The position numbers were made by a program, and so were the translations under genes. From Arenicola marina (Eukaryota; Annelida; Polychaeta; Arenicolidae), in NCBI GenBank assembly GCA_964019135.1, contig OZ025258.1, positions 10,311,961-10,375,960 on the forward strand: a DNA stretch of 64,000 bases. The letters are read 5' to 3'. Below are positions 41,001 through 51,757 of this stretch, one piece after another. Under the pieces are notes generated by a model, which did no database searches, was not told the origin of the DNA, and saw nothing but the letters and a program-made list of their open reading frames with translations. The number at the start of each line of letters is the position of its first letter. Position 1 is the first letter of the stretch.

Positions 41001-42373
41001 CGCAATCCCACACGCCCCACCCACCGAATACGCAATCCCACCCGCCCCACCCACCGAACACGCAATCCCACACGCCCCACCCACCGAATACGCAATCCCA
41101 CACGCCCCACTCACCTAATACGCAATCCCACACGCCCCACCCACCGAATACGCAATCCCCTACGCCCCACCCACCGAATACGCAATCCCACACGCCACAC
41201 CAACCTAATACGCACTCCCACACGCCCCACCCACCGAATGCGCAATCCCACACGCCCCACTCACCTAATAAGCAATCCCACCCCCCCCCCCCACCCACCG
41301 AATGCGCCATCCCCCACCCACCGAATGCGCAATCCCACACGCCACACCTACCGAATACGCAATCCCCCACCCACCGAATGCGCAATCCCACACGCCCCAA
41401 TCACCTAATATGCAATCCCACAGGCCCCACCCACCGAATACGCAACCCCCCACCCACCGAATGCGCAATCCCACACGCCCCACTCACCGATTGCGCAATC
41501 CCACAGGCCCCACCCACCGAATACGCAACCCCCCACCCACCGAATACTCAATCCCACACGCGCCACCTACCGAATACGCAATCCCACACGCCCCACTCAC
41601 CTAATACGCAATCCCACACGCCCCACCCACCGAATACTCAATCCCACACGCCCCACCCACCGAATACGCAATCCCACACGCCCCACCAACCGAATACGAA
41701 ATCCCACACCCACCGAATACGCAATCCCACCCGCCCCACCCACCGAATACGCAATCCCACACGCCCCACCCACCGAATACGCAATCCTACACGCCCCACT
41801 CACCTAATACGCAATCCCACACGCCCCACCCACCGAATACGCAATCCCACACGCCACACCAACCTAATACGCAATCCCACACGCACCACCCACCGAATAC
41901 GCAATCCCACACGCCCCACCCACCGAATACGCAATTCCATACCACCCCACCCACCGAAAACGCAATTCCATACCACCCCACCCACCGAAAACGCAATCCC
42001 ACAGGCCACACCTACCGAATACGCAATCCCACACGCACCGAATACGCAATCCCACACGCCCCACCCACCGAATACGCAATCCCACACGCCCCACCCACCG
42101 AATACGCAATCCCACACGCCCCACTTACCAAATACGCAATCCTACACGCCCCACCTACCGAATACGCAATCCCACACGCCCCAACCACCGAATACGCAAT
42201 CCCACACGCCCCACCCACCGAATACGCAATCCCACACGCCCCACCAACCGAATACGCAATCCCACGAGCCTGAATAGCCTGACATAGGCTAGGAGCACAC
42301 TTAATAACTCGTTGGTCGCCATACCTGGGAGAGCATCTGCTGGCTTCGGGAGTTCTGTTTTCGTTATGACCAT
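20044..42373 (-). CDS. MSRA: Methionine sulfoxide reductase A, copy 1, with a 20-kb satellite intron and an altered catalytic exon
   Basis: Reduces methionine-S-sulfoxide. Sense-order exons: A 42325-42373 (starts [17 protein letters not shown]), B 21966-22067 (ends GTELAMF), C 21629-21691 ([13 protein letters not shown], catalytic Cys in GCFW), D from 20514 or 20510 to 20044 ([28 protein letters not shown] motif, [13 protein letters not shown] with resolving Cys). Exon A is matched to exon B by phase 1 and by PKPADALPG, which parallels PKPEDALTG in copy 2. Intron 1 is therefore 22068-42324. Exon C is 2 nt shorter than in copy 2, so splicing to the homologous acceptor (exon from 20514) breaks the frame. 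The acceptor 4 nt further in (exon from 20510) restores it, giving 226 aa, but replaces the usual GV(F/Y)STQ by GRDIHP. Also unusual is GCFWS rather than GCFWG. The gene is either functional through the tandem acceptor or a young pseudogene. Exon D is strikingly GC-rich. The start lacks a mitochondrial leader. Confidence 0.72.
20507..20520 (-). promoter_or_regulatory. Tandem splice acceptor of MSRA copy 1 exon D
   Basis: The sense strand reads TTTTCAG|GTAG|GCTACTCGG. Two AG dinucleotides lie 4 nt apart. The first corresponds to the acceptor used in copy 2. The second yields G|GC TAC TCG (GYS) in frame with exon C as it now stands. Confidence 0.55.
20905..21640 (-). repeat. 29-bp minisatellite spanning the MSRA copy 1 exon C donor
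   Basis: About 19 units with a 29-bp period; the sense unit includes GTGATATCCACCCAG|GTTAGTAAGAGG. The unit nearest the gene supplies the last 15-18 nt of exon C and its donor, so the array contains coding and intron sequence in every unit and offers about 19 candidate donors. It is interrupted at 20989-21180 by a SINE. Confidence 0.9.
20989..21180 (+). mobile_element. 192-bp tRNA-derived SINE with 12-bp target duplication
   Basis: tRNA-like head with A box (TGGTGTAGTGGTTAGCGC) and B box (GGGTTCGATTCC), a short body, and a tail of CCATT repeats. It is flanked by the perfect duplicate CCATCTTACTAA at 20977-20988 and 21181-21192, which is itself minisatellite sequence. The SINE therefore jumped into the already existing 29-bp array. 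Confidence 0.88.
23018..32286. repeat. 9,257-bp higher-order repeat, copy 1
   Basis: Matches 32287-41543 at an offset of 9,257 bp. Inside it, 23,881 to about 26,870 matches 27,257 to about 30,246 at an offset of 3,376 bp, and shorter blocks recur at 1,397 bp. The left boundary is placed near 23,018 because sequence at 22,981-23,017 no longer matches the position 9,257 bp downstream. Confidence 0.85.
32287..41543. repeat. 9,257-bp higher-order repeat, copy 2
   Basis: Second copy of the block at 23018-32286. The only differences I noticed are point substitutions near 34,793 (ATCTCAC versus ATCCCAC) and 35,261 (CCCTCCCG versus CCCACCCG). This implies very recent duplication or gene conversion, or an assembly duplication. 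Confidence 0.85.
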
Positions 42374-45300
42374 GATTATACTGCCGTCTCCTCTTAGCGT
42401 GTATGTACGTCACAAATACCGCTGCAAATAACTGAACATTACTTAATTACCAGCGGTAATGGATCGAGAATTGACTGCAGATTGTACTCATTTCATTATT
42501 TAAGACTTCCTCAAAAAGGGCCATTGAAAATATGTCCACTTTAACAGTCCTTAACGTACATTCCCTCGCTTGAGGGGGGGGGGGGTTAAACCCCCGCCCC
42601 TCCCTTGGACTAGCCACTGTAAGATGCTTGCCACAAATCCACTTGTCGAATAAAATCTCCGGGAAATTAACAAATCAATTAGCTCAGACCGGCGACTAAG
42701 CCTCGCGCTGTTACTGACATGTAACTAGACTATAAGCCCACAGAAAAAGTTTTTTTAGCGTTTGTAGTGTAGAAAAAAACACCTTATATTTGACCCGATG
42801 AAATGATATCAGAAACATTCCATTTTGAAAGGATGGGGGATCCGCTTTGACTAGGATGCGTTCTGTGAGGGGGGGGGGGGGAGGGGGGGGGCACGCTCAC
42901 AGCCACCTCCTAGAACCCCCAGTCAGGATAACATGTATTGCTACATATATCTGTACTCAGATGGATGGAAAGCGAAAGTAAAATCAAAAATTACATTTTT
43001 TTTGGTTTTTCTTGTATAAACTTTATTTATTTAACGAGGTTACCGATAGCGAATACACATATCAACGGTCACCTCAGATTAAATTACAGTTAACATTCAC
43101 ACAATCAGATTATGGGTACACGACAGCATAAGAGTTGAGAATCATAATGCAGGTTTTTGTGAATGAGCAGCTTTAATTTATTAGCTGGCAAATATCCGGA
43201 ACTGTATGATGGTTTTTGTCAACAAATTATATGCACTTAATGGTACTCGGTACAGGGATACAAGTGAATCCTCCAGACCTGTTGTAGACATATATGACTC
43301 AGCCGCTGTTCAGTTATATACAGCCCAGGCATATATAAATATGCGAGGCATATGTGTATCCGTGATCATACTATAAATGCATGTAATTTACAAGCGAAGC
43401 TCGCGGCGTCTGGAGTGGAGAGCACGCATTGTGATGATCGGCAAACATGAACTCCTGCAAGTCCATTATATGGTGATCCAGTATCCTTGAGCAATACAGT
43501 AACCATATTAACCAAATAACGTTATGAAACTTCTAAAATGCGTCCGTACCCGACCTGGGTTGTCCTATAGCACCGCTGTCGATCACTTTCTTGTAAGAAC
43601 TCTGGGCAAGGCGACGGCGAAGCCAAACAGCGTTTGTACCGGCAGAACGACAGCGAGCCGACGAGTACCACCTGACATTCTATTTCTAGCGAGTCCTGAT
43701 AGACTTTATAGCAGTGTTCACGTTCAGGCATTGTCCGCATCGCGTATATCATGTATATATAAACCGACTATAAGTGGACTCTGCCTTACCCTGTTGACTA
43801 GCTTTGTTTGCGATGGGCGCCAGAGAGCTTTGTCAAGCATCTCTTGTTGTCGTGAATGCTTATGGATAGTGGGGCGGGTTTTCGTCACGGTAGGCATTAT
43901 AAGGCCTTCGTCTTATGTATTTTATTGGCCTGAACCTCCAATGGTTGGCGATACAGCTCAGAATTAAAAACGGTAAAGCGCCACTTCCGAGCGGGTTTTG
44001 GAGGTGAAAAGGGTGGGGGGGGCTGTACCGTGGACCCCCCCCAAAAACCAGCAATGTATTAAATACCCCCCCCCCCCGGGAACATACCCCCGCTGCAGGT
44101 ACCACCAGGGCGCGAACCCACGACCTGTTGATCTGCAGCTCAGCCTGCTTACCAAATGAGCTCGGGAGGCTCTTCCTATACATGTATAAGATATTTAATC
44201 CTTGGGTTATACCTAAGCACACAACACCAAACGATCCTCTCATATGAGGACTGCGTCACACACACACGGATCGGCGTGGGGGGGGGGGGGTGTTACCCCA
44301 ACCCACACACCCGACGCGGTACGCAGACTGATGATAACAAATAGGGGTACATGTCGAAGTGCTCCTCCCTCCCCTCACCACCCGTATATCATACTGCCCC
44401 TCCCCCTCAAACCAAGTCAACCCGCGTTTAAGCCGGACACCGACGCTGCAGAGCAGACAAGGATGGCCAGTTTATTACGTTTATTAAATGTCACAAATCA
44501 CAAAACAAGGCATATGAGGATTCATTTATTATCATTATGTCTTTGGTAGAGAGTATCACGAAACACCTGAACGTTGAACGCGAGTCCAATGCCTGTCCCT
44601 TTACCTAATGAAATATCCTGAGAGGACAAGCCAGGAGCTGCAGAACACGACCAATTTGTTTGCAGAACTGCTATTTTTTTCTAAGGATAGACCAATCCAG
44701 ATATAAACTGAGGTAATGTCGATCATCACGACATCTGACTAGTACAGGACTGCCGGCAAGACGTCTCAATGCTATTCATCCCTGATGGTCATACACAGCG
44801 TGACGCAGAAAACTAATGTACATTCCAGTCTTAAATACATTGCCCAACCATCTTAACACACTACATCTCTCGTAATAAAACGGTTAAAACAAAAGGGCAG
44901 AATACGTCCGATAAAATCATCATGCAGGGCAATGTGGGCGAGCGCTGCCAGGAAATTAGCATATATATATATATAGATACACATATAATATACATATTAT
45001 CGGCCGAATTTTGATTTGCAAGCCCCACCATGGCGACTTCGGACTGCTGAATTTGTGTTTAAATCCACATGTGTGTGATCGCGGAATAAACATGGTCATT
45101 AAATATCATGGGACTCTAGTTTAATTATATAAACTACATAAATATAAAATAATTATATATATATACATATATATATATACATATATGATAGATGGTATAT
45201 ATATATATATTCCCAGCCTGAGGTTCCCTGGTGGGCACTGAGGTTCAGATCAACAGACCTGAACTCAGGCCTAAATATACATTAAGAAGACATACGGATT

Positions 45301-45745
45301 AAACATGATAATATAGCCTGACATTACTAAATGCATTCATCATAAAATGCTGCATCACCTCACGTACGCAATGTTCACTATACGTACATGACGTAAAGGC
45401 TGAACGTGAGGTCGATCGCCCCCGTTTACGTTAAAACGACATCATAACTTACAGGTACCCTCCTGGCTCCAGCCTCACTAAGGGGTCTGGAAGGGGTAAA
45501 TGGCGACACGCGACACAGGCATATTTGAAAAATCGACATTCGACATTGACCCCCAAATTCCGACACTGAGTATCTGAAAAAGCGATATCGACACCAATTT
45601 TTGAAAAAAAAGACACTGAATTTAGGCAAAAAGCGACGCGCAACGTCGTAAAAAATCGACTTTCGACACCTTTCGACCCCTTTCCTTCAACACCAGTGTC
45701 AAACACGAAATCACGAAACACGAAGAGCGGAGCAGCCATAAACAC
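42374..45745. other. Spacer between the two MSRA genes
   Basis: No exon recognised apart from a SINE at 44095-44176. It contains homopolymer G/C tracts (42566-42600, 42870-42892, 44029-44086, 44277-44291) and AT-rich microsatellite (44956-45000, 45150-45215). The promoter of copy 1 should lie just above 42373. The open frame at 43524-43967 has no recognisable motif. Confidence 0.5.
44095..44176 (-). mobile_element. tRNA-derived SINE fragment, family B
   Basis: Minus strand: GAGCTCATTTGGTAAGCAGG (A-box region) and GGTCGTGGGTTCGCGCCCTG (B box). Related to the fragment at 6326-6416 through the shared GCTGCAGATCAAC segment. Confidence 0.6.
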
Positions 45746-47436
45746 CTAGAGTTCCCCCTTCTTCGCTTTAACCCCGACTCCTCTGGGACAAGACACCCCC
45801 GTGCCCCCTAATCCGCAATACCCATCCGGGTTCTTATGCAAATACTGCTGGTGATAATCTTCCGCGTAATAAAACTCGGGCGCCGACACAATTTCCGTCG
45901 TGATTGTCCCGAAGCCCTTCTTGTTGAGTTCCGCTTGGAAGGCCGCCTTGGTCGCTAGGGCAAGTTGCTTCTGCTCGTCGCCATAGCAATAGATACCCGA
46001 GCGATACTGAGTGCCCGCATCGTTGCCTTGACGCATTCCTTGGGTCGGGTCGTGACTCTCCCAGAATAAGGTCAGGAGATCTTGATATTTTACTGTGCTG
46101 GGGTCGAAGACGACCCGGACCACCTCATTGTGGCCCGTGTTGCCCGAGCAGACCTCTCTGTAAGTAGGGTTCGGCGTGTACCCTCCAGCGTAACCCGCCT
46201 ACATGAAGTAAAGACAGATGATCATTCAATCGCAGTTAGATCCACTTTTGTTACTGTCGGAAGTAGAGGGTATATATAGGCTATAATGAACATTGCTTGG
46301 TCGGTATCTGACCATCCGCACAAGGCGACGGGTGTGCATTTTACTTTCACATTAATTGAGTTTAATTTTAGTTGAACAGCAATAAGACAAATATCTCAGG
46401 AATATCATTAGGAAATCATAAAGCAATATATTAACCGTGTAGTAAGCATGACGACTTTCACCAGTTATTACCTGGGTTGAGAATACACCTTTCTTTTGCC
46501 AGAATTTGCGTTCTACACCCCAAAAGCACCCCATACCTGGAAGTGGATGAGAGAAACATCTGTAAAAATATACCTATAAGTAGATGACATGAACATTAAA
46601 AAAAAATGTTTATACGGCATTAGAGTTCGGCCAGCTAAATATTGTAACAATTAAAATTTTAAGATCTTGCAAATGAGTCTTGAATGTAATACCATTTAAA
46701 GACATTGTTTTGGCAGCTTATTGGCTCTATAAAAATACCCAGATACATGTACTATAAACATACGAACAAAATACCTACCAAACATGGCCAATTGCATTTC
46801 CTGTGGAAAAGGTGGCTTTGTTGGCTTTCCATTCACAGCATGTTTGTCACCTACTGAGTCAATCAGCTTTTCTGTCCTTCCTGTTGCAATCAATATTAAT
46901 ATCAAAATAGTATCAAATAAATCTAAATTTTTAGTTTTACTAGTACCGGTACTTGACACTCTTGTGATATGTCAAGATCAGTCGTTTGTCACAAGAAGTT
47001 CATATATATATATATATACACATGTTATAGACGTATTCTCCCCTATTTAAGCTCCCTATAATATCATGCTTATAACCTAATTTATACATTAATATTGAAA
47101 TGTAGAACACAACATTTATATATCTATACTTAATCTAGGCATAATCATATTCAAAACAGGCCACATCTAGGACTTTATTTAACCCAGTAATCATAATTCT
47201 CTATCTGATTCAGCCTCTTTCTGCCTGACCAATGATATTGCACATGCAACCACTACATATATCATTTTCATGGTACTCAAAATAATAATACTGAAAAAAT
47301 GAGAGAAACATCTATGTTATTACCTGTCAATGCATCTTCTGGCTTTGGCATTGCTGCTTTACTGAAGGCCATATTTCCCATAGTACCAAGGACACGTTCC
47401 AGAAAGAGTAGTCTTCCAACAGTATGTACCAAATGC
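45746..47436 (-). CDS. MSRA: Methionine sulfoxide reductase A, copy 2, intact
   Basis: Four visible coding exons, sense order: 47324-47381 (from MGNMAFSK; the open exon extends to 47436), 46779-46880, 46472-46536, 45746-46198. GT-AG joins give 225 aa (human MSRA about 235). Catalytic [13 protein letters not shown], then [65 protein letters not shown] and GTGVSCPRG with the resolving Cys. MGN at the start parallels the internal start of the mammalian cytosolic, myristoylated form. The 18 codons upstream in the same exon ([18 protein letters not shown]) are basic and hydrophobic and follow a splice acceptor. A longer mitochondrial isoform starting in an undetected 5' exon is therefore likely. 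Exon B has the same length (102 bp) and phase as in copy 1, showing gene duplication. Confidence 0.93.
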
Positions 47437-47539
47437 CTGTATTAAAAGGGAAGATAAATAACTATACTAGCATGATCACAGCTTGCCATGTCTCTCTGAA
47501 CACAGGTACCTAAAACTGAGGCCCTGTGAGGGGGTGTAG

Positions 47540-48200
47540 TCTTAGCTTGTACCTAATCCCTATTGAGGGATACCTTAGGTGGGATATACCTAATCTCTAT
47601 AGAGAGAACCTAATCCCTATAAAGGGATACCTAATCCCTATAGAGATACCTAATCCCTATAGAGGGATACCTAATCCCTATAGAGGGATACTTAATCTCT
47701 CTGGAGGGATACCTAATCCATATAGAGGGATATACTGTATCCCTATAGAGGGATATATAATCCTTATAGAGGGATATATCTAATCTCTATAGTGGGATAT
47801 ACCTAATCTCTATAGAGAGAACCTAATCCCTATAAAGGGATACCTAATCCCTATAGAGAGATACCTAATCTCTACAGAGGGATACCTAATCCCTAAAGAG
47901 TGATACCTAATCACTATAGAGGAATACCTAATTTGTATAGAAGGATATACTTAATCCCTATGTAGGGATACCTAATCTCTATAGAGGGATATACTTAATC
48001 TCTATAGAGGGAAACATAATCTCAGAGGGTTACCTAATCCCTATAAAGGGATATACTTAATCCCTACAAAGGGATATATTTAATTCCTATAGAGGGATAC
48101 CTAATCCTTATAAAGGGATATACCTAATCTCTATAGAGGCAAACCTAATCTTCATAGAGGGATATACCTAATCTCTATAGAGAGAAACCTAATCCCTAAA
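47540..48200. repeat. 21-23-bp minisatellite with self-complementary units
   Basis: About 30 degenerate units of TACCTAATCCCTATAGAGGGA. The core ATCCCTATAGAGGGAT is almost its own reverse complement, so each unit could form a hairpin. It lies just upstream of the first visible MSRA copy 2 exon, in its promoter or 5' intron. Confidence 0.85.
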
Positions 48201-48201
48201 A

Positions 48202-48248
48202 GTTGTGATCTCCAGTGATAGAATAAGTCTAATGCTGGAGATCACAGC
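48202..48248. repeat. 11-bp perfect inverted repeat
   Basis: GTGATCTCCAG and CTGGAGATCAC are separated by about 25 bp directly after the 21-23-bp minisatellite. Function unknown. Confidence 0.6.
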
Positions 48249-48279
48249 TAACCCTTGGGTTGTCGAGTCAATCCTATTA

Positions 48280-49055
48280 ATAAGTTTGTTAACTAGCCCT
48301 GATATATGGCTGCTCATAGGCGCTGGTACCCGATGCGCTAGAAAGCATGAAGCGTATCCCTCATAAGGCCAGGAATTGATAGGGGTATCTGTACATCGTG
48401 TAGCTATTTGCAGTAAATTCCCTACCATGAAAAGTGATGAAAAGTAATTCCACAAGTATTAATCTTTTCTGTCGTTGTCTTATATTCGCTGTGAGCATAT
48501 TAAAAGTATCATGACTGCAATAAATAATACATATTTTTCGCGATACTCGAGCGCTCCACCATTTGGGCATATCTTCTATTTTGAAATGCTCAAAGTGGCG
48601 GAGAGAGTTTGTGTCAACTTAATTTGTGCTATTTAGTGCATTATAAAAGGCCAACATTGAGTATAAGGCAATGATGGAAAAGGTTAACACATGTATAATT
48701 ACTTTTCATTGCTTTTGGTGGTAGGCATAGATCTACTGATACTTTACTGATAAGGCCAAATAGCTACGTGATGCACAGACCCCCTAGTCCAGCCACACTC
48801 TGTGTGGCCAGTTAGTAGCCTGAAAATCAGATGTTAAGTTAGTGTCGATCCTTCAGACTGTCACAACATTAACGTCTGATTTTCAGGCTACGCCAGTTGG
48901 GAGCGGACCGCGTTTAATTTGTTGAACTAAGACACCCGCACCAATTCCTGATCTCATGTGGGGTGCACTTCCTGGGACATAGCTCTCTCGCGTGTCGGGT
49001 ACCAACCAGCGCGTATGAGAGTTATATATCAGGGCTATTTGTCAACAAATCTGTT
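48280..49055. mobile_element. Foldback element with a nested insertion
   Basis: The left arm (about 48280-48420) and right arm (about 48755-49055) are imperfect inverted repeats. For example GCCCTGATATATGG, then GGTACCCGA in the left arm pairs with TCGGGTACC, then TATATATCAGGGC in the right arm. The right arm is split near 48785-48935 by a second element. That element ends in GTTGGGAGCGGACCGCGTTT, is shared with 8436-8502, and itself contains a 76-bp palindrome (48815-48890). Confidence 0.55.
48815..48890. mobile_element. 76-bp palindromic insert
   Basis: Arms of 22 bp with one mismatch: TAGCCTGAAAATCAGATG... and ...CGTCTGATTTTCAGGCTA, with a 32-bp loop. It is absent from the related element at 8436-8502, so it is a secondary insertion. 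Confidence 0.6.
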
Positions 49056-49059
49056 GAAA

Positions 49060-51757
49060 ACATGCAACGTTACGCCAGATGTGCCAGGTCCTTGATTTGG
49101 CCTTTCTTCAAAACCTACCACTGTCATGCAACAGAAAGCCAACCGCTGTGTCCAAGAGCGAATATGGTAAAAGAAAATCCTCTGCTAACTCGGTTTCTAC
49201 CTGTCTACTGCGACAGTTATGAAAGACTTACGGGGAAGTGACCCTCATCCTGTTTGTTCGGATTGATCTCCGGTTTGTTGGTTGTTGGTCTACTTTTGCC
49301 AGAAACTCTTTTTCAATGCTACATATTTCCCAGGAGTTCCTTATGGTGGAGTTCTTTGAATCGTCTTATGGGAGTGTCAGTTCCGCTCCCACATATATTA
49401 CCCTCTCGTAGCTTAAATTTTAAGGCTTAGTCATTAGGTAACGGATGCAAAGTGGTGACAATGAATTTTAACAAATAAGTTCCGTCATTTAAAGTTAAGT
49501 TATTTTGAATTTGTCATTTACCGAAGACCCTGCAGAATGCGATTTATATCGCCGGATGGGTCTGTGGTTGAGCCGGGACCCCGATAGTGGTCTGACGGCT
49601 ATGTCAGCTAGAACCTGACAACGCAATTAAAGACGCAAAAATTGTTCTCATGGCACTGCAACCGATAACAATATTAACTCAAACTTGAAATGAAATTGCG
49701 GAAGAGCCCTATTATGTAATTAGAAAAAAATACGCTGACAAGTTAGTCCAGGATTTATGTCAAGCAATAAATCAACGCAGTTATTAAAAACCGTTCGAAC
49801 GACCCTAAATGTTCATTTTTGGGAAGTTTCAAATTTATATTTCATAGGACAGCCAGTTGTCTCGGATTTCAAAACGAATGCCTCAAAACACTATCACGTT
49901 TATAACGCTTTTCAGTTTCACATCAGATGTAGGTACATTTGAGGGTAGGTCTTCGATCGCTATCCATGCAAACTCTAATTTCTTCACGATAAAGTCTTCG
50001 CCAGTGGAGATAAAGAATTTAATAAGGAATGCTCCTTCGCAAATTGAAGCTTCAAGTTATCACTGATTTGACATTTGTCCATGATTTCAGAATATTTAGC
50101 CTGCTTCTCGCGCCCATGGTCACAACGGTTGTGACACAAAATGCAAAAGGCTTCACTGATGAAACAACACTGAACAACAACCATCAGCTAGTTTGAAGCA
50201 CCAGGCCAGTCCTGTGTGCTAGGGGGTGGGGAGGGGGGGGGGTTGCGTTCGCACTCGACCAAAAGATCCACTCGAGCCCGCAAATTTTTGTTTTTTTCTT
50301 ATGGTTAAAACGTAAACTGATGCTAAAGGTCCATCGGGCTTCCCTTACACAATTAGTAGCGAAACCGGGATTTTGACAGAAGTGGGTGATCAATTTTCGG
50401 TAGGCAGAGTAATTCATTCGCAGGGTTCCCACACAAATTCTTGATATTTCATGAAGATTTCCTTGGATTAATTACCCTAATGATAAAGGTCAATTACATG
50501 TACAGGTCCGAAAAAAATCCTTGTCTGCAAGATGGCCTCCCATCCGAATCACCCACTTTGGAGTCGGACCGTATTCCATGACCATTTACCCTCCTATATA
50601 AGCCACTCTGCATTACTGTTTGAAAAATAAAAATTGTCTATGACCGTGGGAAGCCTGTCTCCGTATATGTCACGAACATCTTTTTGGAAGGGGCTGAACC
50701 CAAATAAGGGTTACAAGAGTACAAGAAGGGGGGCACTAAATATAACATTTCGTAAATATTGCATGAAAAAAAAGAACACATTCGTCCAAAACGGGGGACC
50801 AACCCCACCTCGCTTGGGTCCGCCAATGGCACACCACCCATATACAGCGCCAATCAGAGATACCAGATATACCATAAAGCATATGATCACGAAGGTCAGC
50901 TTAATCGGCTAACCCCACCCCCCGCCCCCTCCCACTCACCCTTCCGTGTGAAAGGCACGCTACGGGGCTGTCACCATATACAATCACTAAACTCATGAAC
51001 CGTAGTGTCGAGGTAGAACGCAGATCATTATTCGGGAATCCCGTTTACTTTTGGATCATATCAAATCCCCAAACCCCTATCTTTACCCAAATTATTTATC
51101 TTTTGTGTTCAATGTTGGGATGTCAAAAATAGTTGAGAATAACAGAGAACCCATTTTTAGAAACAGGAAAAGTTTAAACTAAACAAACTCAAATGAACGT
51201 CACAAATCGTTCCGCATAACATACGTAAAGTATTTGACGAGTGCAAGAAAATAGCTCCAGACAAAAACAAATCTTGTACAAACAAATATATTTACTTTTC
51301 AACACTATGCAGCTGCCCAGAAAACATCACTAAACTAAAAGACGATCTGAGATAGGTACAAGAGTCGGGAGTCGGGTTACATATCGGGATTTGCGTACTG
51401 GAACTATAACCTGGTCCTGGTTTCCGATAGTATAAGAGGCTACTACCAAACGTACTGTACAACAATAAACAACAAACACCCATGACATAATTATTCAAGT
51501 ACAATTGTGCAGGGAATGTACCGGATAGGATAACGTCAGGAGAAACATCCTACATATCATGGAGCAGGACACACTGTCCCAAACCCCAATACAGAAATTA
51601 TCAAATATCTCATGATGCACTCGATATGGCAAACAAGTATAACTGATCTGTGGTATTGCCTTTTACCGCGTTGACCACACCTGATGACAGGTTAATTAAC
51701 ATTGCTGAGGTCAGAGGGAAATTAAGACGCTGGTCGTACAAGGTCAAGGTCATGACG
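49060..51757. other. Spacer downstream of HIRIP3, no gene recognised
   Basis: I see only short frames without motifs, a G/C-rich tract at 50222-50243, and nothing that joins into an exon chain. HIRIP3's 3' untranslated region should begin at 51757 and run leftwards; no canonical AATAAA is obvious close to its stop. Confidence 0.45.

Larger units (their letters stand above)
22256..42266. repeat. 20-kb satellite of about 30-bp units inside MSRA copy 1 intron 1
   Basis: The unit is CGAATACGCAATCCCACACG followed by CCCCACCCAC, with shortened 22-23-bp variants; roughly 670-700 units. The unit is stop-free in all six frames (plus: [30 protein letters not shown]), so open frames of up to 515 codons arise with no coding meaning. 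The organisation is hierarchical: blocks recur at 1,397 bp, 3,376 bp and 9,257 bp. In the MSRA sense strand the unit is G-rich (GGGTGGGGCGTGTGGG). The array occupies nearly the whole 20,257-bp intron. Confidence 0.95.

Noticed and set aside
43524..43967. 147-codon plus-strand frame
   Set aside because: No recognisable motif, no splice partners, composition like non-coding DNA; not supported as a gene.
20044..46198. Bacterial contamination, because msrA is common in bacteria
   Set aside because: Both MSRA copies have matching spliceosomal introns and animal-type motifs and sit among animal genes.
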